Shown here: positions 22,890 through 33,754 of the stretch, in pieces
Layout: each line of letters opens with the position of its first letter
How positions within the stretch are numbered: the stretch's first letter is position 1
Assembly (NCBI RefSeq): GCF_902713425.1
Contig: NC_081223.1
Location: 896,501-960,500 of the forward strand
Reading direction: 5' to 3'
Length of the DNA stretch: 64,000 nucleotides
Source of the DNA: Acipenser ruthenus
Taxonomy: Eukaryota; Chordata; Actinopteri; Acipenseriformes; Acipenseridae
Notes under the pieces: model-generated
The model's input: the letters and a program-made list of their open reading frames with translations, nothing else
Told to the model about the DNA's origin: nothing
The model's database searches: none
Translations under genes and position numbers: made by a program

Positions 22890-24949
22890 ATTCAACAGCT
22901 GATACCAAACTCTTGTCAGCTATCAATACCATTTTAATTTCCATTTAGAATAGACTAGAATAGTGTTCCTAACACAGATTGCATTTTTGTTGTAAACAGA
23001 CTACTTGTTAACGTCACTGAAAGATATTTTGTGTCCAAACATGTTATTTAACTTGATTGTTTTAATATTTTAAATAACATATTACTTTCAAAAACATCTC
23101 CGTCGACCACTGGATCGTGGTCTCAGGCTGGGATGCGGACCATTGAGAACAGTATAAACCATCTATTACTAGACGCAGCTTACAGGAGAAATGCCCTCGT
23201 TTAACATGCTAGGATGATCGACTTCGGCATTCTCCAACTGCTGTTTACATTTTCTAACACGTTATGAGGAAGAAAAATATTTAGTGTCCAAACATGTGTT
23301 ATTTAATTTGATTGTTTTAATATTCCACATAACATATTAATTTGAAAAACATAATATATTTTTTTAATACAGTCCTATTTGAGTATTTAAAATATGGTTA
23401 TATTCAAATGCCAGCAATGGTGTGTTAATTTAACGAAGCGCCTAACGCCGCTCGGAACGTTCGCATTTTTAAATCCTAACGGTCTCTGCTCAGCTGAGTG
23501 GAATGTTCACGAGCCGGTTGCCTAGCAGCATCTCCCCCTCCTTCTCTGCCCCGCCCTCTCGCCCTCTCTCGTTGCTCCAGCTAGGAGTTCAAATTTAGCT
23601 TCGTTATATTAGCGCAACTCTTTACTAACTTTTACAAATTAGCTTATTAGTGGCTTCGTGTTTTTAAGATGGTTCAGGTGCAGTCCGGCAGACTGACTGC
23701 AGCATCATTACAGTATACCGCACTGCGCTCGGCTTTGTGTGGCGGCTGATACACAAAATAATGAACGACTATTAAATAAATCACATCTATTGCTTTTTAA
23801 TGCTAAATATGTATCTGGTATTCTAAGTATTATCTACAATTAATAATTCAGCTCTATTCATATTCAGAATGTAATACAGTATTAAAACTATCAAACTGAC
23901 TGGAAACATGGAACACATTAATTGCGATCGATTCGATACCAATAGGATTACATAAGAGCTGTTGTGTATAGACAATGTCATAAACGCCGAAATGAACACG
24001 GACGGTCTTTATTAAGGGCTGACTCGTTTAGATGTTCGAGATATCTAGGTGTACTGGACAAATCTACTGGATTTTTTCCAAATCGTAAGTGTACCGCCTG
24101 TGATAATACATTTAAAACTAAGAAAATGCACAAGCCATACAACGAAAAAAAAGAGTACAGTATCTTACAAGTGATTGTGCTTCAACTCATGTCATTTATG
24201 TGATTTCTTGTCCTAGCCATTTGCAATATGATGGCAAAACTACTAGACAGTTACAATTGCGCATTAATGAGCGAGCATAAAAGTTCAATTAGGAGAAAAC
24301 ATATTCATCCACCACTAGCTAGACATTTTGTAGATGCCAAAAATTCCGTTTCAGATCTTAAATTCTGTGGCATACAAACATTTTCAAGATCGCAGTGGTG
24401 GTAATGTCACGGGTGACGAATGTGTTGATTATTATTTTATTCAGTATTATCACTTATGATTTTTGAATTTGAATTGGATTGGTTTTCCTTTTTTTGCACA
24501 GTTTGTTTATTTGAATTATTGTTTTATTTTTGAGCGTTAGATGCATTTTAATGTGTATTTGTTCACTTAACCATACGTCATCCACTCTCTGGTCCAGACC
24601 TCCTCCTAGGGCTCCTGTCCAGACGCCTGTTTGGGCAGCCCTCTCCATAGGGTGCTGCGCTTCAGCTGAAGGCCTCAGGAGAGATCCTGATATCCTGACA
24701 TAAACCACGAACGCAAAGGTTCTTGTCAGTACCTCTTTTCAAATGTCTTCAATCACCAAGTTCCGCAGTCCTCCCAGAGTGAGTCCACGAAAAAAATAAC
24801 AAAACGAAACTGACACTGTCCGTGCACAAAAAAACCCCCAACCACTCGCTGTCTAATCTCGTCCTCTTTATTTTCGTTTACTTCCCTTGGCTTCTCCCTC
24901 TTTCCTATTCCGGTATCTCCTAGTTCCATGCTCCCAGTCTCTTAGTTCC
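22890..24949 (+). repeat. Large interspersed/duplicated unit, copy 1 (before LTR insertion)
   Basis: Runs from CAGCTGATACCAAACTC to the LTR insertion and matches about 35,010-36,790 and 39,170-41,230 almost base for base. It contains a CG-rich core (about 23,430-23,880), a Penelope remnant (about 23,945-24,400) and a Pol II-like CT-rich end with TTTTTATACCTC just beyond the insertion. In copies 1 and 3 it runs straight into exon 1 of the CIDE-N gene. Confidence 0.85.
23945..24400 (+). mobile_element. Penelope-like element remnant (GIY-YIG end), copy 1
   Basis: Translation shows the cysteine region RKCTACDNTFKTKKM, then the GIY-YIG-type endonuclease signature VIYVISCP, KTTRQL and LARHFVDA, typical of the C-terminus of Penelope-like retroelements. 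Only the C-terminal part is present and it is broken. Nearly identical copies lie at about 35,785-36,240 and 40,230-40,685 as part of the larger repeat unit. Confidence 0.75.
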
Positions 24950-25550
24950 TGTGGCAATGTGCCCCGCCCCTGTGTGCAATTGTGTGTTATGTGTTGTATG
25001 TTGCGTGCGTGTGTTAATGTTGGTGTATAGATTGGTACACGGGATATAAACGGGTCTGTGTTTCACGTGTATTTAAAAAGTGTATATTTGTATGTAGGCA
25101 CGAGGAGAGCACAAATCAGCGAGCACGGGGTTGCACAGAATTAATTCACGTGCTGGGTTTCAAGTGAATAATTAATTAGTAATTGAATCCCAGCTCAAAC
25201 AGTATATATAGACACATTTTCTTCCACTCGGGGTTGGGTGTTCGAGAGTGGAGAACGGGAGAGAGAGAAGGAGAAAGAAAAGCAAAATAAAACGTAAAGT
25301 GTTTGTTCTCACCGTGTTTGTTTGTCTCCGTGCACCGTTTGTTAAGTGTTAGTTCGTTTTGTTTGTCTGTTTATTTTGGCTACAAGTGCCGTGTCCTGTT
25401 TTGTGTTCTGTTCAAACCTTTTATTTTCTGTTTGTTAATTATTAAATGCTGAGCGCGATCACGCGCTCAGCTTTACCAAAACCCCAAGTCTCTGTCTGTT
25501 TACTTCCTGCTTCTGGTCTGACGCCACCCACTCCGGCCGTCTTTGTGACA
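24950..25550 (+). repeat. 5' LTR
   Basis: 601 bases from TGTGGCAATG to TTTGTGACA. It contains a TATATATAG box (about 25,202-25,210) and ATTAAA/AATAAA-like signals. Confidence 0.9.
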
Positions 25551-25552
25551 CG

Positions 25553-25569
25553 TGGTGTCCTGCGTGGGA
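25553..25569 (+). promoter_or_regulatory. Primer-binding site of the LTR element
   Basis: TGGTGTCCTGCGTGGGA begins two bases after the 5' LTR. The TGGTGTC...GTGGGA pattern resembles sites matching tRNA-Leu 3' ends. Confidence 0.6.
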
Positions 25570-25634
25570 TCTACAGCGCCTCCAGGACTCAGGCCAGAGC
25601 AGGAACAGCATTTTTGGATTAAAAAAAAAAAAAA

Positions 25635-27440
25635 ATGGCAGAAGACGCCATCAAAGTGCGGGACTGGATGCTGGAAAATGCTGGGCAGGAGGCCCAGTCT
25701 ATCCCAATAGTCGTCCAGTTCCTGCAGTTTATGGATAGGGAACGATGGGAGGCTTATGCAAGGGAACAGACCGTAAGCACCTGGGAGGAAGGTGTGGGGT
25801 TGGTCCTCAGCTACCTGGAGGCAATTATAAGTGGAACAGCAGCCCAGGTAGCAGGTCCACCAGCAGAGGAAGAATGCCTGCTGTCCCCGTCTCCACCAGC
25901 AGAGGAAGAATGCCTGCTGGTTTTGCGTCCACAGCCCGAGCGGGAGGAGCCTGAGCGTCCACAGCCCAAGCGGGAGGAGCCTGAGCGTCCACAGCCCAAG
26001 CGGGAGGAGCCTGAGTGTCCACAGCCCAAGCGGGAGGAGCCTGAGTGTCCACAGCCCAAGCGGGAGGAGCCTGAGTGTCCACAGCCCAAGCGGGAGGAGC
26101 CTGAACGTCCTACGCCTGAGTGGGAGGAGCCCGAACGTCCTACGCCTGAGTGGGAGGAGCCCGAACGTCCTACGCCTGAGTGGGAGGAGCCCGAACGTCC
26201 TACGCCTGAGTGGGAGGAGCCCGAACGTCCTACGCCTGAGTGGGGGGAGCCCGAGCGTCCACAGCCCAAGAGGGGGGAGTCGGTGCGTCCACAGCCCAAA
26301 AGGGAGGAGTCGGTGCGTCCACAGCCCAAAAGGGAGGAGTCGGTGCGTCCACAGCCCAAAAGGGAGGAGTCGGTGCGTCCACAGCCCAAAAGGGAGGAGT
26401 CGGTGCGTCCACAGCCCGAAGAGAGGGAAGTCGGGGCTTCCACAGCCCCAGGACCCAAGCTGCCAGCAGAGGGAGAATGCCTGCTGGTTCCACTTCCACC
26501 AGCAGAGGGAGAATGCCTGCTGGTTTCCCCGTCAAAGGCGGAGCCGCACCAGTTCCCTGCAAGAGAGGCAGAGCAGCACCAGTCCCCTGGAAAAGGGGGA
26601 GACTACACGCTGCTCCCACCTCCATCGGCAGGAGACTACACGCTGCTCCCACCTTCACCGGCAGGAGCAGAGCAGCCGGAGCTGCCTCTGCCTCCGCCAC
26701 CTACACCGGCAGGAGCAGAGCAGCCGGAGCTGTCTCTGCCTCCGCCACCTCCACCGGCAGGAACAGAGCAGCAGGAGCTGCCTCTGCCTCCGCCACCTCC
26801 ACCGCTTCCTCCACTAGGAGCAGAGGAGCAGGAGCTGCCTCTGCCTCCACCACCGCCAGGAGCAGAGGAGCAGGAGCTGCCTCTGCCTCCACCACTTCCA
26901 GGAGCAGAGGAGCAGGAGCTGCCTCTGCCTCCGCCACTGCCAGAAGCAGAACAGCAGGAGCTGTCTCTGCGTTCCGTACCTCCACCACAGGGAGTACGGT
27001 GGCCGGAGCCCCAGAAAGGGGAGCTGTCGGCCACAAAGAAGGGGGAGGAGGTCTGGAGACCACCAACCCCAGCAGCAGTTTCGCTGCCGGAGATCATGGG
27101 GGAGGTCCGGAGACCTGCTCCCACTGCAGCAGTTTCGCTGCCGGAGATCGTGGGGGAGGTCCGGAGACCTGCTCCCACTGCAGCTTCTTCGCTGCCGGAA
27201 GTACTGTGGTCGGAGCCCCACCAAGGGGAGCTGCCGGCTACGAAGGAAGGGGGAGAGGTCAGGAGACCAGCATCCCCCGCAGCAATTTCGCTGCAAGCAT
27301 GGACCAGCATGCTGTCAGCCGTGCCACTACCGGCAGGGGTGCTGACAGCATTGCCAGCCATGGGCCCACTGAAGCCTCCCTTCCCAGCCCGAGACTTTGT
27401 CCTGGACTGCTGGGTTTTTAAGGGGGGAGGTGGCCGTTGA
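25635..27440 (+). CDS. Proline-rich repetitive ORF inside the LTR element
   Basis: An uninterrupted frame of 601 codons starts after an A-rich run. The first 75 or so residues are non-repetitive and helical-looking and might be a reduced gag-like segment; this is inference. The rest is made of short tandem repeats: PQPKREEPE-type (about 25,925-26,100), PTPEWEEPER-type (about 26,105-26,250), PQPKREESVR-type (about 26,255-26,420), then LPLPPPPP-type runs (about 26,670-26,960). No catalytic domain is recognised. It occupies nearly the whole internal region. Confidence 0.7.
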   Translation: MAEDAIKVRDWMLENAGQEAQSIPIVVQFLQFMDRERWEAYAREQTVSTWEEGVGLVLSYLEAIISGTAAQVAGPPAEEECLLSPSPPAEEECLLVLRPQPEREEPERPQPKREEPERPQPKREEPECPQPKREEPECPQPKREEPECPQPKREEPERPTPEWEEPERPTPEWEEPERPTPEWEEPERPTPEWEEPERPTPEWGEPERPQPKRGESVRPQPKREESVRPQPKREESVRPQPKREESVRPQPKREESVRPQPEEREVGASTAPGPKLPAEGECLLVPLPPAEGECLLVSPSKAEPHQFPAREAEQHQSPGKGGDYTLLPPPSAGDYTLLPPSPAGAEQPELPLPPPPTPAGAEQPELSLPPPPPPAGTEQQELPLPPPPPPLPPLGAEEQELPLPPPPPGAEEQELPLPPPLPGAEEQELPLPPPLPEAEQQELSLRSVPPPQGVRWPEPQKGELSATKKGEEVWRPPTPAAVSLPEIMGEVRRPAPTAAVSLPEIVGEVRRPAPTAASSLPEVLWSEPHQGELPATKEGGEVRRPASPAAISLQAWTSMLSAVPLPAGVLTALPAMGPLKPPFPARDFVLDCWVFKGGGGR

Positions 27441-27472
27441 GGCCATGTGTGCTTTGCACAGGGGGGGGTATA

Positions 27473-28099
27473 TGTGGCAATGTGCCCCGCCCCTGTGTGC
27501 AATTGTGTGTTATGTGTTGTATGTTGCGTGCGTGTGTTAATGTTGGTGTATAGATTGGTACACGGGATATAAACGGGTCTGTGTTTCACGTGTATTTAAA
27601 AAGTGTAGATTTGTATTTAGGCACGAGGAGAGCACAAATCACTTCACGTGCTGGTTAAATGTAATATGTGAGCACGGGGTTGCACAGAATTAATTCACGT
27701 GCTGGGTTTCAAGTGAATAATTAATTAGTAATTGAATCCCAGCACAAACAGTATATATAGACACATTTTCTTCCACTCGGGGTTGGGTGTTCGAGAGTGG
27801 AGAACGGGAGAGAGAGAAGGAGAAAGAAAAGCAAAATAAAACGTAAAGTGTTTGTTCTCACCGTGTTTGTTTGTCTCCGTGCACCGTTTGTTAAGTGTTA
27901 GTTCGTTTTGTTTGTCTGTTTATTTTGGCTACAAGTGCCGTGTCCTGTTTTGTGTTCTGTTCAAACCTTTTATTTTCTGTTTGTTAATTATTAAATGCTG
28001 AGCGCGATCATGCGCTCAGCTTTACCAAAACCCCAAGTCTCTGTCTGTTTACTTCCTGCTTCTGGTCTGACGCCACCCACTCCGGCCGTCTTTGTGACA
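27473..28099 (+). repeat. 3' LTR
   Basis: 627 bases, nearly identical to the 5' LTR apart from an indel near the GCACAAATCA block. It is preceded by a G-rich polypurine tract at 27,460-27,468. Confidence 0.9.
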
Positions 28100-28124
28100 G
28101 TTCCTCACTCTTTTTATACCTCAA

Positions 28125-31031
28125 AGCCCACCGTGGGTGTCTTCAAAGTGTGGGATCGGCAGCCTAAACAAAAAAAAAAAATGGTCAGCGGAACATCCTT
28201 CAAAGAAGTTCTTGAAAAAGGTGAGTAGATAAAATGTTACTGATATAACTTTCTATAATTCCAAATAATCTTTTATAATCTTTCTGTATGGTTGCAATGG
28301 GTGGACGGGTGGTGTAATTAACTACATTCCACTTATATTTTACAGTCTGTTCTAGAAATTTTAAGGCAGTGTTGGGATGATTCATTATTCTGTAGTTGAA
28401 TTGGCTGGTGGCACAAAATGGAGCACGGATCTAACAACAGCTGAAAAGATTCAAAATAGAATGAAAAAGTCAAATAGGTTGAATGGCTGTCTGTTGTTCT
28501 TGCCATTTCTTATTTTGTTATGTATAAATCTAAATGATCAATTATTGATAACCTTTTCAGGTTCACAAAAACTTGGCCTTCCAAAAAAGGGGCATATACT
28601 GGTCCTGGAAACTGACGGAACTGAGATTGATGATGACAAAATCTTATTGGAGATGCAATCAGAATCTTTAATAATACTGATGGAAGGAGAGAGCTGGATC
28701 ACACAGATACCCATAGAAGAACAAGTGAACATAACATCAATTGAGCAGAAGTCTGATTCTGAAAAAATAAATGAAATCATATCCCTTGACTCCGCAGCGT
28801 ACATGGAATCTTTTGCAAATCGGAGTAAGTACCTGTTTATGTTTATTTTTTTCTTGTTGCTCATCAGTTTAATTTTGTTGCACATTATTAAGATTGCACT
28901 CTTTATCAATGAATGTCAGCCTCAGACTTAATTATTTTTTGTTTTGTATTATTATTTGTTATTATACTCTACAGGATGTTCAACAGTGGATGATAGAACC
29001 CCTCTGCCTCCATTTTCTGACCTGGTGCATAGAAGTCTTCTGGCTGGCAATTCAAGAGGGATATGGCATAAAATGGCTGATGAAGCATCTAATTATTACC
29101 TGGCTAATTATCGCAGCCTAAGTGACAGGCCATTGGAAAAAAGCTGTATAGCAAATACCCATGCATTAAGCATGAAGGGAATGAACCGTGGGTAAGATGG
29201 AATTCAAGTATGCAAAACAATACATTGGGAATTGAAGCTTGCCATTTCTTTCTGAAACTTGATGTATTCATTCACAATTATTGTTTTCACCTCTTGTTCT
29301 TTTGTAGTCCTTATTTTCTAAGTGCCTCAGTCAGAAGATGAGGCACATGAGGTGGTCTTTAAAAAGGTAAAACCTGCCCATTGACTCCAGTTCGGCACCA
29401 ATTATGGCAAAGAAAGCCCAGGTACCTACCATACAGAGGCGTGAAGAACGGCCCGATGAAGAATACGACCGCCATGTCGAAGAATTAAGAAAAGAATTTG
29501 ACAAAAATAAGCCTGATGACAATCACATAGACATTCTTCTTAAAGAAACGTTTGGCAATCGTCGATTGTGGCTGACCACTCTTCCAGCTGGAAGAATTAA
29601 ACCAATTGTTGAAGTTTACCCTTGTTTTGAATGGGGACAATTTGTAAGTATCTGTTTATTTACTCATGTTATTGTAAAGTTATAGAGGGCATACTACAAT
29701 TCACCTGCTTACAGTTAACTGCATTATTATTTTCCTTCTACAGTCTCATCAAACAGTCAATATTACTGATCACTAAAATAAAATTAAAATTGTGGTTGTG
29801 AATGTTGGATTAAAGGTTGCGATTTGCTTTAATCCAATCCAAGTACAGTTATTATGATGATGATATACAGAAACTCATTTTGTGACATTTATTTTACTTT
29901 ATTTTTTATTCATTTTAAGTAAATATTTATTTTTAATGTAATGTCAACCATTTTCTAAAACTGTTATCTGACAGCATAGGTCCTGGGTTTATAAATTCTA
30001 GTTCAACATTCCTGCGTTGGAGGTATTTTTTTTTTTCAACTTCATACTTGTGCATGTGTTTTTCTATTAGGTAATGGGTGAATTTGCAATGGTCCTTGGA
30101 AGTACATGATTTGAAACATTGTGCAAAAGGGCTGAACAGGTTAGGACGGTCTCTGAGTTACTGATTGGATCCAAGAAAGAGGTGAGGAAATAAACGATCA
30201 CAAAACGCATTGTATTCCTGTGAATGACTTGTGGCTTTGCCAGCTGGAAACGCACGAAGGTAACAAACAAAAAGAACAACAAACCTCCTCCCTCTCCCCC
30301 TTCACACCCCGCCACTGTACAAAGCAATTACTTATACAAAGGTCATTACCCCCACCCCATTTTTCTTTTCAGGGAGATCTCAGAATGATACCTGTAATTC
30401 AGCTCACTGAAGAAAAATCTAAATTTGATAAAGGAAAGTGGAAAAAGTCAGTTTCGGTCATCACTGTATATGAGGTAATTATACTAAATAACATTAATCA
30501 AAATCTTTGGGAGTTGGGGGGCACCCATTGACTTGGCTTCAAACAAGATGTCCTCTTATTGTCATTCAAGCATAATTATATTGACTTATATAATGCTAAC
30601 TATTGACACAGTAAATTTAAAATTAAATTAAATGTATCTAGCAAAGTACAATAAAAATGTTATATTTTATATATTTATATTATTTTGTCATCATTTCATT
30701 ATGTTATATTTTTCAGGATATATCTACAAGTGAACTTGACAAGTACTTGAAAACCACACAAGAAGAACCACCACATCTTGTTCTTTGTGTTGCAAAGAAC
30801 ACCCTCCAGGAAGCTGTAATAGTAGGAGATACTGTTGCGATATTTTGCCAAGCAAAAACTGTATTAGATGCTGTGCTTGTTCTCCTGGGAATGTACTATG
30901 CCTTCCACCTGCAGTACCCCACAGTTTATTCGCAGGTGCTTGGATTCCTGCAGCAATATATATTGGGAGACCCATTTACTGGATGCAAATCCCATGAATA
31001 CAGATTTTTTGCAAAAGGGTTCAATGATTAA
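28125..31031 (+). pseudogene. CIDE-N / SAMD3-like gene, copy A (broken)
   Basis: Exons read by splice sites: about 28,130-28,220, 28,561-28,824, 28,975-29,191, 29,308-29,643, 30,071-30,181, 30,373-30,474 and 30,717-31,031. Exons 1 and 2 together form a CIDE-N domain (VFKVWD, FKEVLEKG, SQKLGL, LVLETDGTEIDDD, ESW). Later exons carry motifs of fish SAMD3-like proteins: PDEEYDRHVEELRKEFD, RIKPIVEVYPCFEWG and, near the C-terminus, LVLLGMYYAFHLQYP. Breaks: an in-frame TGA in exon 5, a frame break in exon 4 (both shared with copy B), and one missing G in exon 3 before the YSKYPCIKHEG segment. Function of the family is unknown; CIDE-N domains mediate homotypic association in apoptotic nucleases and lipid-droplet proteins. 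Confidence 0.7.
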
Positions 31032-31225
31032 ATTAGTGAATTACAACAATAACATTCTTACATAATTGTAAATATCTGTAAACAAATTAAATAATTATTT
31101 GTTAAAACTGAATTTCATGATAAGGTAGTATGTTTTTATTGTCTATTTAAATAATTTATTTGAGGGAGTGGACATATACAGTATTCTATTTGATGTTTTA
31201 GATGTTTTAAATACAATCATATATA

Positions 31226-31454
31226 TTGTAGCGATCTCGGTTCTCGCAGGCAGGCGCATCACACAGGGCGAGGCAATCCACACACAGCCAGAGGGCAGGC
31301 GCGAACCCGGGACTTCTTGCACTAAAGCATAGCGCCGATACCGCTGTACAAAAGAGCCGGCTCCTTTGCAAGGAGCGTATATCGGGTTCATGTCTCTGTG
31401 TGTGATTACGTCACCTACCAGCCCTATTGCTGCCTTCCACCATGCACGCTACAA
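31226..31454. mobile_element. Small element with TTGTAGCG inverted ends and tRNA-like core
   Basis: TTGTAGCG at 31,226-31,233 and CGCTACAA at 31,447-31,454 bound about 230 CG-rich bases in AT-rich surroundings. On the minus strand the core has a tRNA-like stretch with a B-box-like GGGTTCGCGCC. It could be a MITE or a tRNA-derived SINE. It lies in the 3' flank of copy A. Confidence 0.5.
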
Positions 31455-31639
31455 TATGTATATAGGTGTAACAGATTTTATTCTTCAAATTGTAAATATT
31501 TATTACAATTCAAATACTTGTTACTATTGCAATAGATTTTTTGTTTAAAAAAGTTTTTGGCTTAACTTTGAAATATGCAATAAATAAAAGTAAGTTGTTT
31601 AATTTGTGTCTTTTTGTATTGTAAAAATAAGAAAGCATT

Positions 31640-31830
31640 TTACGTGTTTAGATCTTAAACACCTGTAGATTTGTAAACGTGTTCAGGTGTTTAAAAAGTG
31701 TTAGAGCGAATAAACATGTTCACGTGTTTATTACTTAAACACCTTAACGCGTTTATATTCTAAATATGTTTATAAAGTAAACGCCTTGACACGTTTAAAA
31801 AGTGTTACAGATAAGTGTTTATGAATGTTC
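31640..31830. repeat. Degenerate repeats of an ACGTGTTTA-like motif
   Basis: Variants such as ACGTGTTTA, AACGCGTTTA, TTCAGGTGTTTA and GACACGTTTA recur every 20-30 bases in both orientations. No function known. Confidence 0.45.
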
Positions 31831-31893
31831 CAAACTTACACATGGTTTTAGAGTGTAGCTACTGTTGCATGTAAATGAGTTTGATAATCACCT

Positions 31894-31965
31894 TCCCATA
31901 TGGTCTAGCGGTTAGGATTCCTGGTTTTCACCCAGGCGGCCCGGGTTCGACTCCCAGTATGGGAA
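31894..31965 (+). tRNA. tRNA-Glu (TTC)
   Basis: Starts TCCCATATGGTCTAGCGG, has anticodon TTC in the loop TTTTCAC, the B box GGGTTCGACTC, and an acceptor ending ATGGGAA. One T-stem pair is a mismatch relative to consensus. A TTTT run follows about 12 bases downstream. Likely functional or recently so. Confidence 0.85.
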
Positions 31966-32078
31966 CGTCTTTGTCATTTTGTTACAGAACTGTGGTCATG
32001 TGTAATGTGTTTTCATTATGATAATAAAGCTACAGTTATAAAATAAAAAAGTATTTAAAAAAAACCTACAGGTACTTG

Positions 32079-32080
<2 letters not shown>

Positions 32081-32126
<46 letters not shown>
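32081..32126. repeat. (TA)n microsatellite
   Basis: About 23 TA units. Confidence 0.95.
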
Positions 32127-32130
<4 letters not shown>

Positions 32131-32411
32131 TTACAGAATGGTACAAATGTATTTGTCTCTATTCACATTCCCATCGCAGTTTGTTTTTAGATTATATTAG
32201 TCCCTGGTCAAGACAAAGTCTCTCAGGGGTTGGCCTATCATTAGATTGCCGATGTAAGGTCTCTGGTCCCATCGTATAAGCAAGATAGTTTATTCACAAA
32301 TAAATACATACACTTTTATTTATGTTTCTGTTGGTAAATTAACACATTATCGCATGCGTTCATGTCACACTGTGCACTCTAACATTGCATCACAAGCAAA
32401 CAGTACACCAG

Positions 32412-32483
32412 GACTTCGTGGCGCAACGGTACCGCGTGTGACTCCAAATCAGAAGGTTGCGTGTTCAAATCACGTCGAGGTCA
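32412..32483 (+). tRNA. tRNA-Trp (CCA), diverged copy
   Basis: Matches tRNA-Trp (TTCGTGGCGCAACGGTA, anticodon CCA, GTGTTCAAATCACGTCG). Compared with the copy at 37,611 it has changes in the D stem and anticodon stem that break pairs, so it is probably decaying. It opens tRNA block A. Confidence 0.7.
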
Positions 32484-32619
32484 AAACCGTCTTTATATCT
32501 ATTCCACTCTATATCATTTTTTAGCGTGTTTGAATTTGAAATCCGGACATTTATTTATACAATTTAGCCCACACAACATATTGATTATATAGCGACAAAC
32601 AAATTACTTCCTGGGGGGG

Positions 32620-33060
32620 GCAGTTCAGTTTCAATCAAGTTCCAGTCTCTCTGCCATTATCTTGCGCTGCTGTGTTTGGTCAGGTAAAAAGGGCGTGACC
32701 AGAGCGGTATGGGCAATCCCGTTAGGTAGCTTGCATGTCAATCTCTCCTTCTTTTCTATTTATATACCCAGCACTGCTTCCGCCCTTCGTCTGTGTTTGT
32801 TTCTATTCTTTTCATCATTCAGCTTTTGTATTTTTCTGCAGGAGCTCCAACGTTAGTCTTTTCTGCTCCATCCAGTCTCCAGCGCAGCTACAGCGCCGTT
32901 CAAAGCGCAGCGTCATTCTCAGCTTGCTCTGCGTTTTCATCAGAAAGACTGTTCCGACGTCACCGCTGCACTGCAACTCTTTCACACCGGCGCCTCACAG
33001 ACCATGGTTACCACGGCAACGCCTCATCTCGTGAACAGTGGGAACAATAGTATTGTGGTT
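32620..33060 (+). repeat. Unclassified interspersed repeat, copy 2
   Basis: Carries the 135-base block also found at 21,450-21,584 (here 32,893-33,027). It interrupts tRNA block A relative to block B, which lacks it between tRNA-Trp and tRNA-Phe, so it inserted after the blocks were duplicated or was lost from B. Confidence 0.6.
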
Positions 33061-33289
33061 TACTACATAATATCCCACCCATCGTTGGTGTTCAAACAAA
33101 GCAGAGTGTTACATTGGGAAAGGGCCGTACCTGTCAGTAAGTATTTTAAATTCATTTGGGAAGGTTTAAGATTGTGAAGAAGTTTAAATATGCTGCGTAT
33201 TTGCGCATTGGGAACTTTGCATAATGACGTTTTTATTAATGCCACTTTCTTACGGACAGTAGTCAGGGTGATGATACAAGACCAGAGCC

Positions 33290-33592
33290 AATAAACCTGT
33301 TATTTGCTTGTCCTTTCACTACCATATTCTATCGTGCTTGCTCAGAATACGCGTGAATCCTGAATACATCTTGTTAATATTTAAACAAAGCCAGCAGTCA
33401 CTTTATTGATCACCCTGTGGATTGGAATACAGATGATTGTGTTAAAGATGTTAATAGACTTTCAATGTACACGTTTTAGAGCTAAGCGTTTGTTGAGGCA
33501 GTTCAAGCGCTGCACTTTCAGGCAGCCAGTTCCAGTGTTTGCCTTTTGGACTTACTCTGGAAGGAATACAAAAAAAAAAAAAAAAAAAAAAA
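33290..33592 (+). mobile_element. Poly(A)-ended segment present only in block A
   Basis: About 280 bases followed by a run of about 22 A. Block B has only GAGCCAAAAAAAACCATTTG at this place. It looks like a retroposed insertion into an A-run; deletion from block B is the alternative. Source not recognised. Confidence 0.4.
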
Positions 33593-33754
33593 CATTTGTT
33601 GAGAATCGCATTTGGGAGAAAACTTAACAGTTTCGAAACACATTTGTAAAGGCATCGGATTCTATTATGGTGTTGCCGAGCTGTTGAACGTTTCTCATTA
33701 CAGGTTTACTGGATTGCCAAAAAGAATGCTATCGCGAAACATCAGTCTTGTTAA

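Larger units (their letters stand above)
24950..28099 (+). mobile_element. Non-autonomous LTR retrotransposon, structurally whole, young
   Basis: Bounded by TG...CA long terminal repeats and a 5-bp target duplication GTTCC (24,945-24,949 and 28,100-28,104). It has a 5' LTR, a primer-binding site, one long proline-rich frame, a polypurine tract and a 3' LTR. No reverse transcriptase, protease or integrase region is present, so it would depend on another element. The LTRs differ by a handful of substitutions and one indel of about 26 bases, indicating recent insertion. The paralogous site near 41,230 lacks it and keeps a single GTTCC. Superfamily is unassigned, probably Ty3-like from the primer site. 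Confidence 0.9.

Noticed and set aside
25811-27589. Long minus-strand and alternative-frame ORFs (up to 317 codons) across the LTR element
   Set aside because: They are by-products of in-frame repeats with unit lengths divisible by three; only the plus frame from 25,635 starts in a normal place and spans the internal region.
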